From Caldifarciminota bacterium (lineage in GTDB: Bacteria > Hydrothermota > Hydrothermia > UBA1063 > CAJXJZ01), in contig JALVYB010000033.1 in NCBI GenBank assembly GCA_027038175.1, positions 1 to 51,605 on the forward strand: 51,605 bases of DNA, given 5' to 3'. Below, piece by piece: positions 33,544-41,523 of this stretch. The translations under genes were made by a program, and so were the position numbers. Position 1 is the stretch's first letter, and each line of letters opens with the position of its first letter. The notes beneath the pieces were generated by a model, which worked only from the letters and a program-made list of their open reading frames with translations, was not told the origin of the DNA and searched no databases.

Positions 33544-34284
33544 TTGATTTTAAAATTCCTTTTATCTTTTCTATTTCTTGCCATACCTCTTTCTCTTTTC
33601 CTATATCTAAAAATAAATATAGCGAAAAACCTTATCCTGCCAGCACTAAGAGGGTTTATTCAGATAGTGGCACTGGGGATTGTCCTTTTATACTTCTTCA
33701 AAATAGATTTCAAATACTCCCTTTTCATTGCACTTTTTATGCTTGTCACTGGTTCATTTATTACCATAGAGCGTGGACACGTGTTCGGCAAAGACGTATT
33801 CTTCATATCACTTGTTTCCATGTCTCTCTCGTATCTTCTTCTGTACATACTACTTTATCTTGCTGGCATAATGGAAAACGTACCACGTGTATTTATTCCA
33901 CTCACAGGGATACTTCTTGGTAATATGACAAAGTATATAGGCAGTGTTTATGCTTTTATCCACAGGGAAATAATGGAAAAAAGGGAGATATTAGAAGCCC
34001 TCTTGATAGATGGAGCATCAAGAGAGGACATTCTCACTTTCCTTTTCAAAGAAATCGTTTTCCTTATACTCCTCCCCTCTGTGGAAGGTATGAAAGTACT
34101 TGGTATTATTCACATTCCCGGGGCAATGACAGGTATGTTGCTCGGAGGAGCGTCTCCTCTGGATGCGGCTCTATATCAAATTTACATAGTATTTTCATTA
34201 TTTGCAGCATCATCCCTCGCTCCCTTCATAGCAGCATTTTTCATTTTTGGCAAATTAGAAAAAATGGTAGGCATAAGATTTTGA
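33544..34284 (+). CDS. FetB-like ABC permease (UPF0014)
   Basis: A 246-residue inner-membrane protein with about six or seven helices. It matches the FetB/YbbM family: ALRGFIQIVALGIVL near 34-48, VPRVFIPLTGILLGNMTKYIG near 112-132, and IPGAMTGMLLGGASPLDAALYQI near 195-217, the last typical of these metal or iron-related exporters. Its partner ATPase (FetA) is not encoded nearby, so it may be an orphan or use a distant ATPase. The reading opens with TTG at 33544, since a stop lies three codons upstream and no ATG occurs for about 70 codons; no Shine-Dalgarno is visible. Confidence 0.85.
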   Translation: MILKFLLSFLFLAIPLSLFLYLKINIAKNLILPALRGFIQIVALGIVLLYFFKIDFKYSLFIALFMLVTGSFITIERGHVFGKDVFFISLVSMSLSYLLLYILLYLAGIMENVPRVFIPLTGILLGNMTKYIGSVYAFIHREIMEKREILEALLIDGASREDILTFLFKEIVFLILLPSVEGMKVLGIIHIPGAMTGMLLGGASPLDAALYQIYIVFSLFAASSLAPFIAAFFIFGKLEKMVGIRF

Positions 34285-34308
34285 AGGACATCTCTGTAAT
34301 CTTATAAT
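34281..34308 (+). promoter_or_regulatory. leaderless promoter of the GT2 gene
   Basis: TTGAAG at 34281-34286, 16 bases, TATAAT at 34303-34308. The -10 ends seven bases before ATG 34316, which should be at or next to +1. No Shine-Dalgarno. The -35 overlaps the last codons of the FetB-like gene. Confidence 0.72.
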
Positions 34309-34315
34309 TTTACTT

Positions 34316-35044
34316 ATGAAATCTCTCGTTATAATACCTACTTACAACGAAAAGGAAAATATACGGGAAATCATAAACGCGGTTCTAAAGGTCGTCCCTG
34401 AGACGGACATTCTTATAGTTGATGATAACTCTCCAGACGGTACAGGAAAAATTGTTAAAGAATTGATGGAAAAGGACAAAAGAATCCATCTTATAGAAAG
34501 AGAGGGAAAATTAGGACTTGGTACCGCTTATGTCGCCGGTTTTAAATATGCAATAGAAAAGGGATATGACTGGGTTGTGCAGATGGACGCCGACTTTTCT
34601 CATAACCCGGAGGACATACCAAGATTTTTTAAGTACATTGGCGAATATGACCTTATTATTGGCTCACGATACGTTGACGGTATAAGCGTTGTTAACTGGC
34701 CTCTGTCAAGGCTCTTTTTATCTTATTTTGCCAATGTGTACGCTCGCCTTGTTACCGGTGTACCGGTTAAAGACCTTACGGGCGGCTTTAAATGCATAAA
34801 AAGTGATGTGCTCAAAACCATTGACCTCGACTCCATTAAGGCAGACGGATATGGTTTTCAAATAGAAATAAACTTTCTTGCTTATATAAATGGGTTCAAA
34901 ATAAAAGAAATTCCTATTATTTTTATAGATAGAAGAGCCGGCTACTCAAAGATGTCCAGGAAAATCGTCTGGGAAGCATTCTGGCTTGTTTTAAAACTAA
35001 GATGGGAAAAGATATTGGGAAAAAGAAGAAAAGTTAGAAATTAA
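34316..35044 (+). CDS. GT2 glycosyltransferase, polyprenol-phosphate mannose synthase-like
   Basis: A 242-residue single-domain GT-A enzyme. IIPTYNEKENIREII (10-24), IVDDNSPDGTG (35-45) and VQMDADFSHNPEDIPRF near 92-108 (catalytic DxD-type Asp pair and Q/M context) match the DPM1/polyprenol monophosphomannose synthase clade; GGFKCIKSDVL and GYGFQIEINF follow. There is no C-terminal membrane domain. It would load a sugar (mannose or glucose) onto polyprenyl phosphate for envelope glycosylation. Its stop overlaps the stop of the convergent kinase gene by four bases. Likely translated from a leaderless mRNA. Confidence 0.9.
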   Translation: MKSLVIIPTYNEKENIREIINAVLKVVPETDILIVDDNSPDGTGKIVKELMEKDKRIHLIEREGKLGLGTAYVAGFKYAIEKGYDWVVQMDADFSHNPEDIPRFFKYIGEYDLIIGSRYVDGISVVNWPLSRLFLSYFANVYARLVTGVPVKDLTGGFKCIKSDVLKTIDLDSIKADGYGFQIEINFLAYINGFKIKEIPIIFIDRRAGYSKMSRKIVWEAFWLVLKLRWEKILGKRRKVRN

Positions 35045-37131
35045 TCCTTTTTAAACTTCCAGAGTTTAAGGGTTCCTTTCTCGTCTCCTGTCATAAAATA
35101 CAGGCTGTGCGGCGCATACCCCATCGCTGTCACCCTGTGCTGGGCTGAGAATTTGGAAATCTCGGATTTTTCGTCCATGTCAAATACATGTACTTCTTCT
35201 CCTGTTGCAAAGAGCAACATGCTCTTGTCAGGGGTTGTGGTAATTGCAGTTATGTTTTTGGAAGTCAATTTTCCTTTCCATACAGGTTTTAAATTACGTG
35301 CACTCCAGACTATAAGTTCCCCATCCTCGGTTGAGGAGATAATCTCCCCTGTTGTCACTTTAAAAGTTATATAATTTATCCATCCATCATGTTCTTTTAA
35401 AACCTTTTTCAGTTTCCTCAGGGCAATATCCCAAATATAGATATGACCATTGTTAGTACCTGCGAATAAATACCTTGAGATGGTCTCAAGCCTCAAGACC
35501 CATCCACCAAGGTCTGAAACGTCAAATATTTTATTGAAGGTAACCGTGTCCCATGCTTTTATACTGCCATCAGCAAAGCCACCAAATACAAACTGCTCAT
35601 CCTGCGAGAAAACAACCGTATTTGCCTCAAAATTGGAACCCTTTATGGACTTTGCAAGCAGCCACGTACCAACTTCCCATACCCTTATTTCCCCTGTGGC
35701 ACTGGCTGCGGCAAGTTTCCTCGCATTAGGAGAAAGTTTAACGTCAAGTACATGTGGAGAAATACCTGAAGAAGCCTTTAAAGCAACAAGCCTCTGCCAG
35801 GTCTTGGTACTGAAGACCTTCACAACCCCATCCCAGCTTCCCGTAGCGAGCAGGCTTCCATCATCAGAAAATTCTATTTTGGCAACCTTATTATTCATTG
35901 CCCTGAGACTTCCAACAAGTTTTACCGGCATGGAACTGTGAGAAGATATTATTTTCTTAAGTCTCTCTCTGAATGTTTTGCTCTGAGTGGTTGTGCTCTT
36001 TTTATATGAAATACCACCCTGTGTCTTTGGAGGTACATCACCTCCCTTGCTCTCAAGTTCTGATATCAGTATTTTGGCTTTATTTCGAGGTATTCCAAGG
36101 TCTTCCGCCGACTTGAGTATTGCCTGCTTCTGCTCTTCTGACGGAGAGTTTGAAATACCCATGGACTGTATAAACTTCCTCAACGTGGCCATCTTGGTTA
36201 CCACCTCGAGGTCTGATAACGCTTCATCTGCACTTCTGTACCTCAAAGATGGGTCGGGATTGGTCATCTTAACCAGAAATTCCACAAGTTCCTGTCTGTA
36301 GTTCGACAAAACATTGTAATTTATTTCTTTAGTTTCCTTATTAACGAATTTATCAGGATGCATGCCGGTAAGAAGTTCAATGGCCACAACTCCTAATGAG
36401 TAAATGTCCGATGAGAGGGTTGGCTCTCCCTTTCTTTGCTCTGGTGAAACGTATCCTTTGGTGTAAATAATTGTCTTATGCTTTAAAGCATCTTTTGAAA
36501 GTTCCTTAACCGCACCAAAGTCAACAAGATATGTCTTGCCATTTGAAACAATGAGATTTTCTGGTTTTATATCCCTATGGACAAGGGGTGGATCAAGACT
36601 CTGGAGATATACAAGTGTGTCAAGTACATCATGCAAAACTTTAAGAACAAAATCTTCCGATTGTTTTCCTTTGGATTCGAGTAAAACTCTCAAGTTCTTA
36701 CCTTCAATATAGTCCTGAGCAAGATAAATCCTTCCTTTGTCTTCAAAGAAACCGTGAATTTTAGGAATCAGAGGATGGTTAAGTTTGGCAAGTATCATCC
36801 CCTCCTTCATAATAACATCTGAACTCTTTTTCTTCTGAGTAAACTCTTTCAAAACTACTTTTCTGCCAAAAAGCAACTCATCCGTAGCAAGATAGGTTCT
36901 ACCAAACCCACCTTCACCTATCATCTTTAAAAGTCTGTACCTGCCCTTTACGAGACGTGTTATAGGTTTGAGTGGACTACCACATACCCGACAGAATTCA
37001 GCATCTTTGGGGTTTTTGCTACCACACACTTTACATACAAGCGTTCCCTGCTCAAGTGGAGCCCCGCATTTATTGCAAAACTTGGCATTATCGGGGTTTT
37101 TCGCCCCGCATAACGGACATATCTTACTCAT
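35041..37131 (-). CDS. Ser/Thr protein kinase with double zinc ribbon and WD40 propeller
   Basis: A 696-residue soluble kinase. Residues 5-50 are two zinc ribbons (C5-C8/C19-C22 and C33-C36/C47-C50). The kinase domain spans about 65-310: glycine loop GEGGFG 72-77, Lys95 in VVLKEF, catalytic HRDIKPEN 185-192, DFG 204-206, SPEQ 229-232; all residues needed for activity are there. A helical linker (about 325-365) leads to a C-terminal beta-propeller with seven WD40-type blades, their ends visible as DGVVKVF, TGEIRVW, DGSIKAW, NGHIYIW, DGELIVW, EEVHVF and KGTLKLW. No membrane helix. It is last in the VWA-FHA-PP2C-kinase operon and should phosphorylate partners recognised by the FHA protein; the substrate is unknown. 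Its stop overlaps that of the GT2 gene. Confidence 0.93.
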   Translation of the reverse strand: MSKICPLCGAKNPDNAKFCNKCGAPLEQGTLVCKVCGSKNPKDAEFCRVCGSPLKPITRLVKGRYRLLKMIGEGGFGRTYLATDELLFGRKVVLKEFTQKKKSSDVIMKEGMILAKLNHPLIPKIHGFFEDKGRIYLAQDYIEGKNLRVLLESKGKQSEDFVLKVLHDVLDTLVYLQSLDPPLVHRDIKPENLIVSNGKTYLVDFGAVKELSKDALKHKTIIYTKGYVSPEQRKGEPTLSSDIYSLGVVAIELLTGMHPDKFVNKETKEINYNVLSNYRQELVEFLVKMTNPDPSLRYRSADEALSDLEVVTKMATLRKFIQSMGISNSPSEEQKQAILKSAEDLGIPRNKAKILISELESKGGDVPPKTQGGISYKKSTTTQSKTFRERLKKIISSHSSMPVKLVGSLRAMNNKVAKIEFSDDGSLLATGSWDGVVKVFSTKTWQRLVALKASSGISPHVLDVKLSPNARKLAAASATGEIRVWEVGTWLLAKSIKGSNFEANTVVFSQDEQFVFGGFADGSIKAWDTVTFNKIFDVSDLGGWVLRLETISRYLFAGTNNGHIYIWDIALRKLKKVLKEHDGWINYITFKVTTGEIISSTEDGELIVWSARNLKPVWKGKLTSKNITAITTTPDKSMLLFATGEEVHVFDMDEKSEISKFSAQHRVTAMGYAPHSLYFMTGDEKGTLKLWKFKKD

Positions 37132-37141
37132 AACCGCTTCT

Positions 37142-38617
37142 TTAGAAAAGTCTATTCCTCCTTATCTCACCCATTATAATCGTTATATTATCAATCCCTC
37201 CTCTCGAAAGAGCAAGAGATAGGAGTTTTTGCGTGGAATTTTTAACTTTTTCACCTTCTTTCATTACATCCTCTATCTCCGAAAATTTAACAAGATCGGT
37301 GAGACCATCACTGCAGAGCAAGAACTTTAAATTCTCCTCAACTCTATACTTGGAGATATGCGGATTCAACTTATCAGACTCAACAACTCCAACAGCCTGG
37401 GTTAACGCCTTTTTATTTGAAAACATAACATCATCCACAGATACCTTCAAAAGGCTCCTTCCATCGTGTAACATAATGGAAGAATCTCCCACGTTAAAAT
37501 ACCACACCTCATCTCCAGAAACAAGAAGCCCAACCACAGTGGCGCCCATTTTTTCTCGCTCGGTCTTCGCACCTGTATTTTTCTGATACACAACGGAATT
37601 TGCCCTTGTAATAGCCCTCCCGATTACTGGAGCAAGGTCAAAAAAGACATGTTCCTTTGCAAGATAAGAGAGAATCTCCTCTGCAATAACCTTCACAATG
37701 AGACGGCTGGCCTCCTCCCCGCCACGATGCCCCCCCATCCCATCTGACACAATATACAACCCAACTTTCATAGAAGAGGGAGCAAGTCCATCAAAACCAT
37801 GCTTCACAAACTCCACCATCATGTAATTGTCTTCATTATGACCTCTTACGAGTCCCTGTGATGTCATAGCAAATGAGTCTATTTCAAGAGGTGCATACTC
37901 TGAGAAGGATGCATAAAGGTAATTCACAAGGTCTGTAACTTCCTGAATACCATCAAACTCTTCACTGTTTATAAGAGAATGGAAAAAACTTCCCGGCTCA
38001 GGTTGTAGGGCTCTGTAAAATTCCTTCAACCATGCAACTGCAGAGAGATAACCTTCTTTACCCACCTCACTTACATTCACAATAAGCCTCCCATCTGCGT
38101 CAAAGAGTATACCGGATGACGAAAAATAGAGTTTTGAATGCTTAAGTATCCTGTTGGCAATCTCAAAAATCAGTCGTACCTTTTCGTTATTCTTAAGTAT
38201 ATCCCAGTACTCTTTCAGCGACGAAACAGGATATGTTGGAAGAAGTACCGGCAGTCTTTTGTCCTCATCCAGAAATATGAGGTCATAATATATTCCCTGG
38301 CTTGTGTAAAAGAAATCCTCAAGGGAGACGGGCTTGTACTTTTCAAGTGTTATGTTATCTTCTCTTAGCACCGTGTATCCATCCTTAACCTCAACTATTT
38401 TATAACGCTCATCATCAAGCAAGTTCAGAACCTCAGGGACAATGACCTCTTTTCTGAGCTGGGTTCCGCAATATGGACAGGTGTCCAGCGAGAGGTCTAC
38501 CTTTTTCAGGCACCCCTCACATATGGTTTTGGTAAGATCAAAGCCACAATATGGACAAAATGCCGCATTTTTCAATACTTCCCTTCCACAGTGGGGACAC
38601 AATCTTCTTCTTTTCAA
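37142..38617 (-). CDS. PP2C protein phosphatase with double zinc ribbon and kinase-like middle region
   Basis: A 491-residue protein. Residues 7-50 form two zinc ribbons (C7-C10/C21-C24, C33-C36/C47-C50). Residues about 65-240 look like a degenerate protein-kinase fold without HRD or DFG. Residues about 246-490 are a PP2C phosphatase: RGHNEDNY 259-265, VSDGMGGHRGGEEAS 290-303, FNVGDSSIML, LCSDGLTDLV and GGIDNITIIM, giving the metal-binding aspartates. It should reverse phosphorylation by the kinase encoded 10 bases downstream. The start is TTG at 38617, placed eight bases after GGAGGAG; no in-frame ATG fits better. Its ribbons closely match those of the kinase and FHA proteins. Confidence 0.92.
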   Translation of the reverse strand: MKRRRLCPHCGREVLKNAAFCPYCGFDLTKTICEGCLKKVDLSLDTCPYCGTQLRKEVIVPEVLNLLDDERYKIVEVKDGYTVLREDNITLEKYKPVSLEDFFYTSQGIYYDLIFLDEDKRLPVLLPTYPVSSLKEYWDILKNNEKVRLIFEIANRILKHSKLYFSSSGILFDADGRLIVNVSEVGKEGYLSAVAWLKEFYRALQPEPGSFFHSLINSEEFDGIQEVTDLVNYLYASFSEYAPLEIDSFAMTSQGLVRGHNEDNYMMVEFVKHGFDGLAPSSMKVGLYIVSDGMGGHRGGEEASRLIVKVIAEEILSYLAKEHVFFDLAPVIGRAITRANSVVYQKNTGAKTEREKMGATVVGLLVSGDEVWYFNVGDSSIMLHDGRSLLKVSVDDVMFSNKKALTQAVGVVESDKLNPHISKYRVEENLKFLLCSDGLTDLVKFSEIEDVMKEGEKVKNSTQKLLSLALSRGGIDNITIIMGEIRRNRLF

Positions 38618-38619
38618 AG

Positions 38620-39243
38620 TTACATCTCCTCCAGCAAGAATTTAAAGGTTTTACCGAGAACGATCTCATCTTTGTTATTTAATTTAACTTTCTCGTTGGG
38701 TACAAGTTTTTGTCCATTTAAAAAAGTACCATTGGTAGAACCAATATCCATAATAAAAATCTCCTGTGTGTTTCCATCCAGGATAATTTTAGCATGTTTT
38801 CTTGAAACAAGTTCCGACCCTTGTATTCCAGAAAGGTCTATATCCGGCACATTTTTCCCGCTCTTTCTCCCTATAAGATACTCCTTAACTTTCCCTTCGT
38901 ACATTGAAAGTTCAACTACGAATTCATTGTCATGATTTACAAGTTTGTAATTCTTTATTATTCTACTCCCATCCACTGATTCTTCCGGTGGAATAAGGAG
39001 TTCTTCGGATGAACTTTCACTTTGAAGGGGTACTCCACACACCTGACAGAATTTTGCATCAGGAGGATTCCAGTGCCCATTTGGACAATATACACCAAGC
39101 CCTTCCCCCATATCTCCAAGCCCCTCTTCGTCCTGGGCGTCCATGTTGAGTTCTTCCACCTCTTCAAGATTAAACAAACATTTCTCACAGTATTCCACAA
39201 AATCTTTATTTCTATAGCCACAAATTGGACAGATTTTAGTCAT
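38620..39243 (-). CDS. FHA-domain protein with two zinc ribbons
   Basis: A 207-residue protein. Zinc ribbon 1: C5-C8/C19-C22. Ribbon 2: C53 and H57 (CPNGH) with C66-C69. An acidic linker lies between them. The FHA domain fills about 105-207 with the phosphothreonine-binding residues: G125-R126 (YLIGRKSG), S147-R148-K149-H150 (VSRKHAKI) and GSTNGTFLNG 168-177. It should read phosphothreonine made by the operon's kinase. Its start overlaps the VWA stop by eight bases and its stop lies two bases before the PP2C start, so expression is coupled. Confidence 0.94.
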   Translation of the reverse strand: MTKICPICGYRNKDFVEYCEKCLFNLEEVEELNMDAQDEEGLGDMGEGLGVYCPNGHWNPPDAKFCQVCGVPLQSESSSEELLIPPEESVDGSRIIKNYKLVNHDNEFVVELSMYEGKVKEYLIGRKSGKNVPDIDLSGIQGSELVSRKHAKIILDGNTQEIFIMDIGSTNGTFLNGQKLVPNEKVKLNNKDEIVLGKTFKFLLEEM

Positions 39244-40450
39244 CTTTTATCACCGTTTTTGTAAACATCTTTGTTTTAATAAGGTCTTCATTGGAAAGAT
39301 CAACACCTTCCCTTATTTTTGTCACATTCTGATCGATAATCGTTGCAAGGTCATCATCATTGAGTTTGGTTGCAGTCATCTGCATGGTTTGAAGGAGGGT
39401 AAGAGCCTGTTCTGGAGTCCCACCCTCAAGAAGTTCATTAACAAGTTCCGATTGAAGGTATACACTTAACCGCTCAATAAGAGTGTTAAGTTCATCTATG
39501 TTATCATACAGGCTACACGGAATGCCCTCTTTCCATGGCAGTTCTTTTCTCTGCCCCTCAAGGTCAAAATAACTTATTTTAAAATCAAAAAGATACTTCT
39601 GGTCGCCTTTCATAAAGAGTTGAAGAAGCACATCTTTACTCTCACCTTCAAAAACATCTCCAATATCCAGAATATATTCCTCTACATCCAGAATAGGTTC
39701 AAGCGCCACAATCTGTGGCTTTACAATAAATGCAGGATTGAGTTCTGAAAAAGTGACACCTTCATGAAGTTTAAGTGTTATCTCAAGATTCTTGGCCACA
39801 GTTTTTCTTATCTTATTGGCTTTCTCAGAGAAGATTTCCTTGAGTTCACGCGGCTCTTCCACATAAAACATCTCTCCCTTGGTAATATCAGCAAGTTTCT
39901 CAAGCAAAGAAGGGCTCCAGTGTTTCCCAAGTCCAATGGTAAATATAGAAATTCCCAGTTCCCTTGCCTTTGTCGCCATTTCTATGGCATGCTCATCAGA
40001 ACCATGTTCATTCTTTCCATCTGTAAGAAGAATAATCCAGTTAACATATCCATCAAGCCTTACCTTTTGAAGCTCCTTAATACCCGCTTCAAGTCCCTCA
40101 TCGATACAGGTACCGCCCATAGCCTCTATCGTGCTTATAAGATGCTTTACCCTCTTTCTGTCCGGTCCATAGAGCCTTGTATTCTCCAGAAGTACTTCTA
40201 TTTCACTATCAAACATTACTATACTCACCCTATCATCCTCACTGAAGAGGTCAAGTGCCCTCTTAAGGCCAGCCTTGAGACTCTCAATGGGAGCGCCGTC
40301 CATAGAACCACTTTTATCAAGTACGAAGGCGACATTTAAACGAGGAGGCTTTTCCACCTTATCACCAAAAATTGAAAACAGGAAAAACCTCTGAACCTCA
40401 CTTTTACCTCTATCAGGAAGTTTGTTTAGACCATACTTAATAGTAAACAT
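39236..40450 (-). CDS. von Willebrand factor A domain protein
   Basis: A 404-residue soluble protein. The VWA domain occupies about 35-205 with a complete metal-ion-dependent adhesion site: DKSGSM 45-50 (D45, S47, S49), T114 (MGGTCID) and D144 (LLTDGKN). The C-terminal 200 residues form a beta segment then helices (LSVYLQSELVNELLEGGTPEQALTLL). No signal peptide, so it acts in the cytosol, unlike the Bat proteins. It heads the VWA-FHA-PP2C-kinase operon behind its own promoter. In TerY-P type triads a VWA protein pairs with PP2C and a kinase; that comparison is inference. The mRNA appears leaderless. Confidence 0.92.
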   Translation of the reverse strand: MFTIKYGLNKLPDRGKSEVQRFFLFSIFGDKVEKPPRLNVAFVLDKSGSMDGAPIESLKAGLKRALDLFSEDDRVSIVMFDSEIEVLLENTRLYGPDRKRVKHLISTIEAMGGTCIDEGLEAGIKELQKVRLDGYVNWIILLTDGKNEHGSDEHAIEMATKARELGISIFTIGLGKHWSPSLLEKLADITKGEMFYVEEPRELKEIFSEKANKIRKTVAKNLEITLKLHEGVTFSELNPAFIVKPQIVALEPILDVEEYILDIGDVFEGESKDVLLQLFMKGDQKYLFDFKISYFDLEGQRKELPWKEGIPCSLYDNIDELNTLIERLSVYLQSELVNELLEGGTPEQALTLLQTMQMTATKLNDDDLATIIDQNVTKIREGVDLSNEDLIKTKMFTKTVIKDD

Positions 40451-40460
40451 AGCGTGTATT

Positions 40461-40490
40461 ATTATAATGCACTATCGACAATACGGTCAA
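40461..40490 (-). promoter_or_regulatory. near-leaderless promoter of the VWA-FHA-PP2C-kinase operon
   Basis: TTGACC (complement of 40485-40490), 18 bases, TATAAT (complement of 40461-40466). The -10 ends ten bases before ATG 40450 and no Shine-Dalgarno lies between. Confidence 0.75.
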
Positions 40491-40511
40491 TTACTATGGA
40501 TTGAATGCATC

Positions 40512-41522
40512 CTATTCTATATCAGAAGAGGTCACTATTTTATTCTGCCCTCTTTTCTTGGACTCAAAAAGTGCCTCCTCTACACGATTCATAAGTTCAT
40601 TATAAGACATTCCAGAGGTAAGTTCTGCTATGCCCATGTTAAGGGATAACGTGATTTCTTCATCCTTGACTTTTAGTGGATGTCCTGTCACATATTCCAT
40701 GATCTCTTCTGCCTTTTTAAGTGCGCCTTTTTCATTCTCGCCAATTAGCACTATCATGAACTCATCAGCCGTATATCTTGCAGGAACATGAACAGGCTCA
40801 ATCTGTTCTTCCAGAAATTCGCCAAACTTCTTTAGAAGTGCATCACCAAATTCAAAGCCATATCTTTTGTTTATGTCCTTCATTCCATGAATATCCACAA
40901 GAAGCACGGAGATACTGTTTTCTTTTCTATCACGCATGCTTTCCCTTTCAAGAATAGAGCGAACATACAGGTAATTGTAAAGGCCGGTTAAAACATCCTT
41001 TATCTGGCGTCTCCTCAACTCCTCAAATAACTCATTATTGTATATAGCAAGAGCCGCATACTCAGCAAAAATCCTTAAAATCTCCACATCCTCCTCTGAA
41101 AAACTCCTTGGATGTTTTGAGTATACATAAAGCACACCCTTTACCACATCATTGTGTATTATAGGGACACCAATAAAAGACCGAATTTTTCCCATCTCCA
41201 GAAACGGATGATGACCAAATGGGCTCTCCTCTGTATTCTCCACTATAAGAGGCTTTCTCGTGTTAACAATAGTATATGAGGCCCCTTTTTTCCTTACAAA
41301 TTTGTGTATATCAAATCTGTGGTTTGCATCTGAGGATACACCTTTCACCCACATTTCTTTTTCAGGGTCATAGAGTATTATACTTGAATAACTCTCGTGG
41401 AATAGTTCGTCTGCCTTTATTACAATAAGGTCAAGCAACGTGTCAATGGGTTTTAAAGCGTTAATTTCTCTTCCTATTTCTAAAAGAGCCCGCAAAGAAC
41501 CGAGTAACCTGCTCTCTTCCAT
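40512..41522 (-). CDS. GAF-GGDEF protein with altered active-site motif
   Basis: A 336-residue cytosolic protein. Residues about 20-165 are a GAF sensory domain (SSIILYDPEKEMWVKG, SFIGVPIIHNDVVKGVLYVY). Residues 175-332 are a GGDEF domain: KDVLTGLYNYLYV, metal site VLLVDIHGMKDINKRYGFEFGD, but the signature reads RYTADEFMIVL at 249-259, with Thr-Ala in place of Gly-Gly. The loss of both glycines normally abolishes diguanylate cyclase activity; it may be a GTP- or c-di-GMP-responsive sensor instead. It starts one base after the serA stop, so it belongs to the serA operon, and is followed by the VWA operon promoter. Confidence 0.9.
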   Translation of the reverse strand: MEESRLLGSLRALLEIGREINALKPIDTLLDLIVIKADELFHESYSSIILYDPEKEMWVKGVSSDANHRFDIHKFVRKKGASYTIVNTRKPLIVENTEESPFGHHPFLEMGKIRSFIGVPIIHNDVVKGVLYVYSKHPRSFSEEDVEILRIFAEYAALAIYNNELFEELRRRQIKDVLTGLYNYLYVRSILERESMRDRKENSISVLLVDIHGMKDINKRYGFEFGDALLKKFGEFLEEQIEPVHVPARYTADEFMIVLIGENEKGALKKAEEIMEYVTGHPLKVKDEEITLSLNMGIAELTSGMSYNELMNRVEEALFESKKRGQNKIVTSSDIE

Positions 41523-41523
41523 A

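Noticed and set aside
35041-40450. Type VI secretion regulatory cluster
   Set aside because: Kinase, PP2C and FHA recall T6SS Ppk/Ppp/Fha, but no Tss/Tag gene occurs in the window and the zinc ribbons and VWA are not typical of it.
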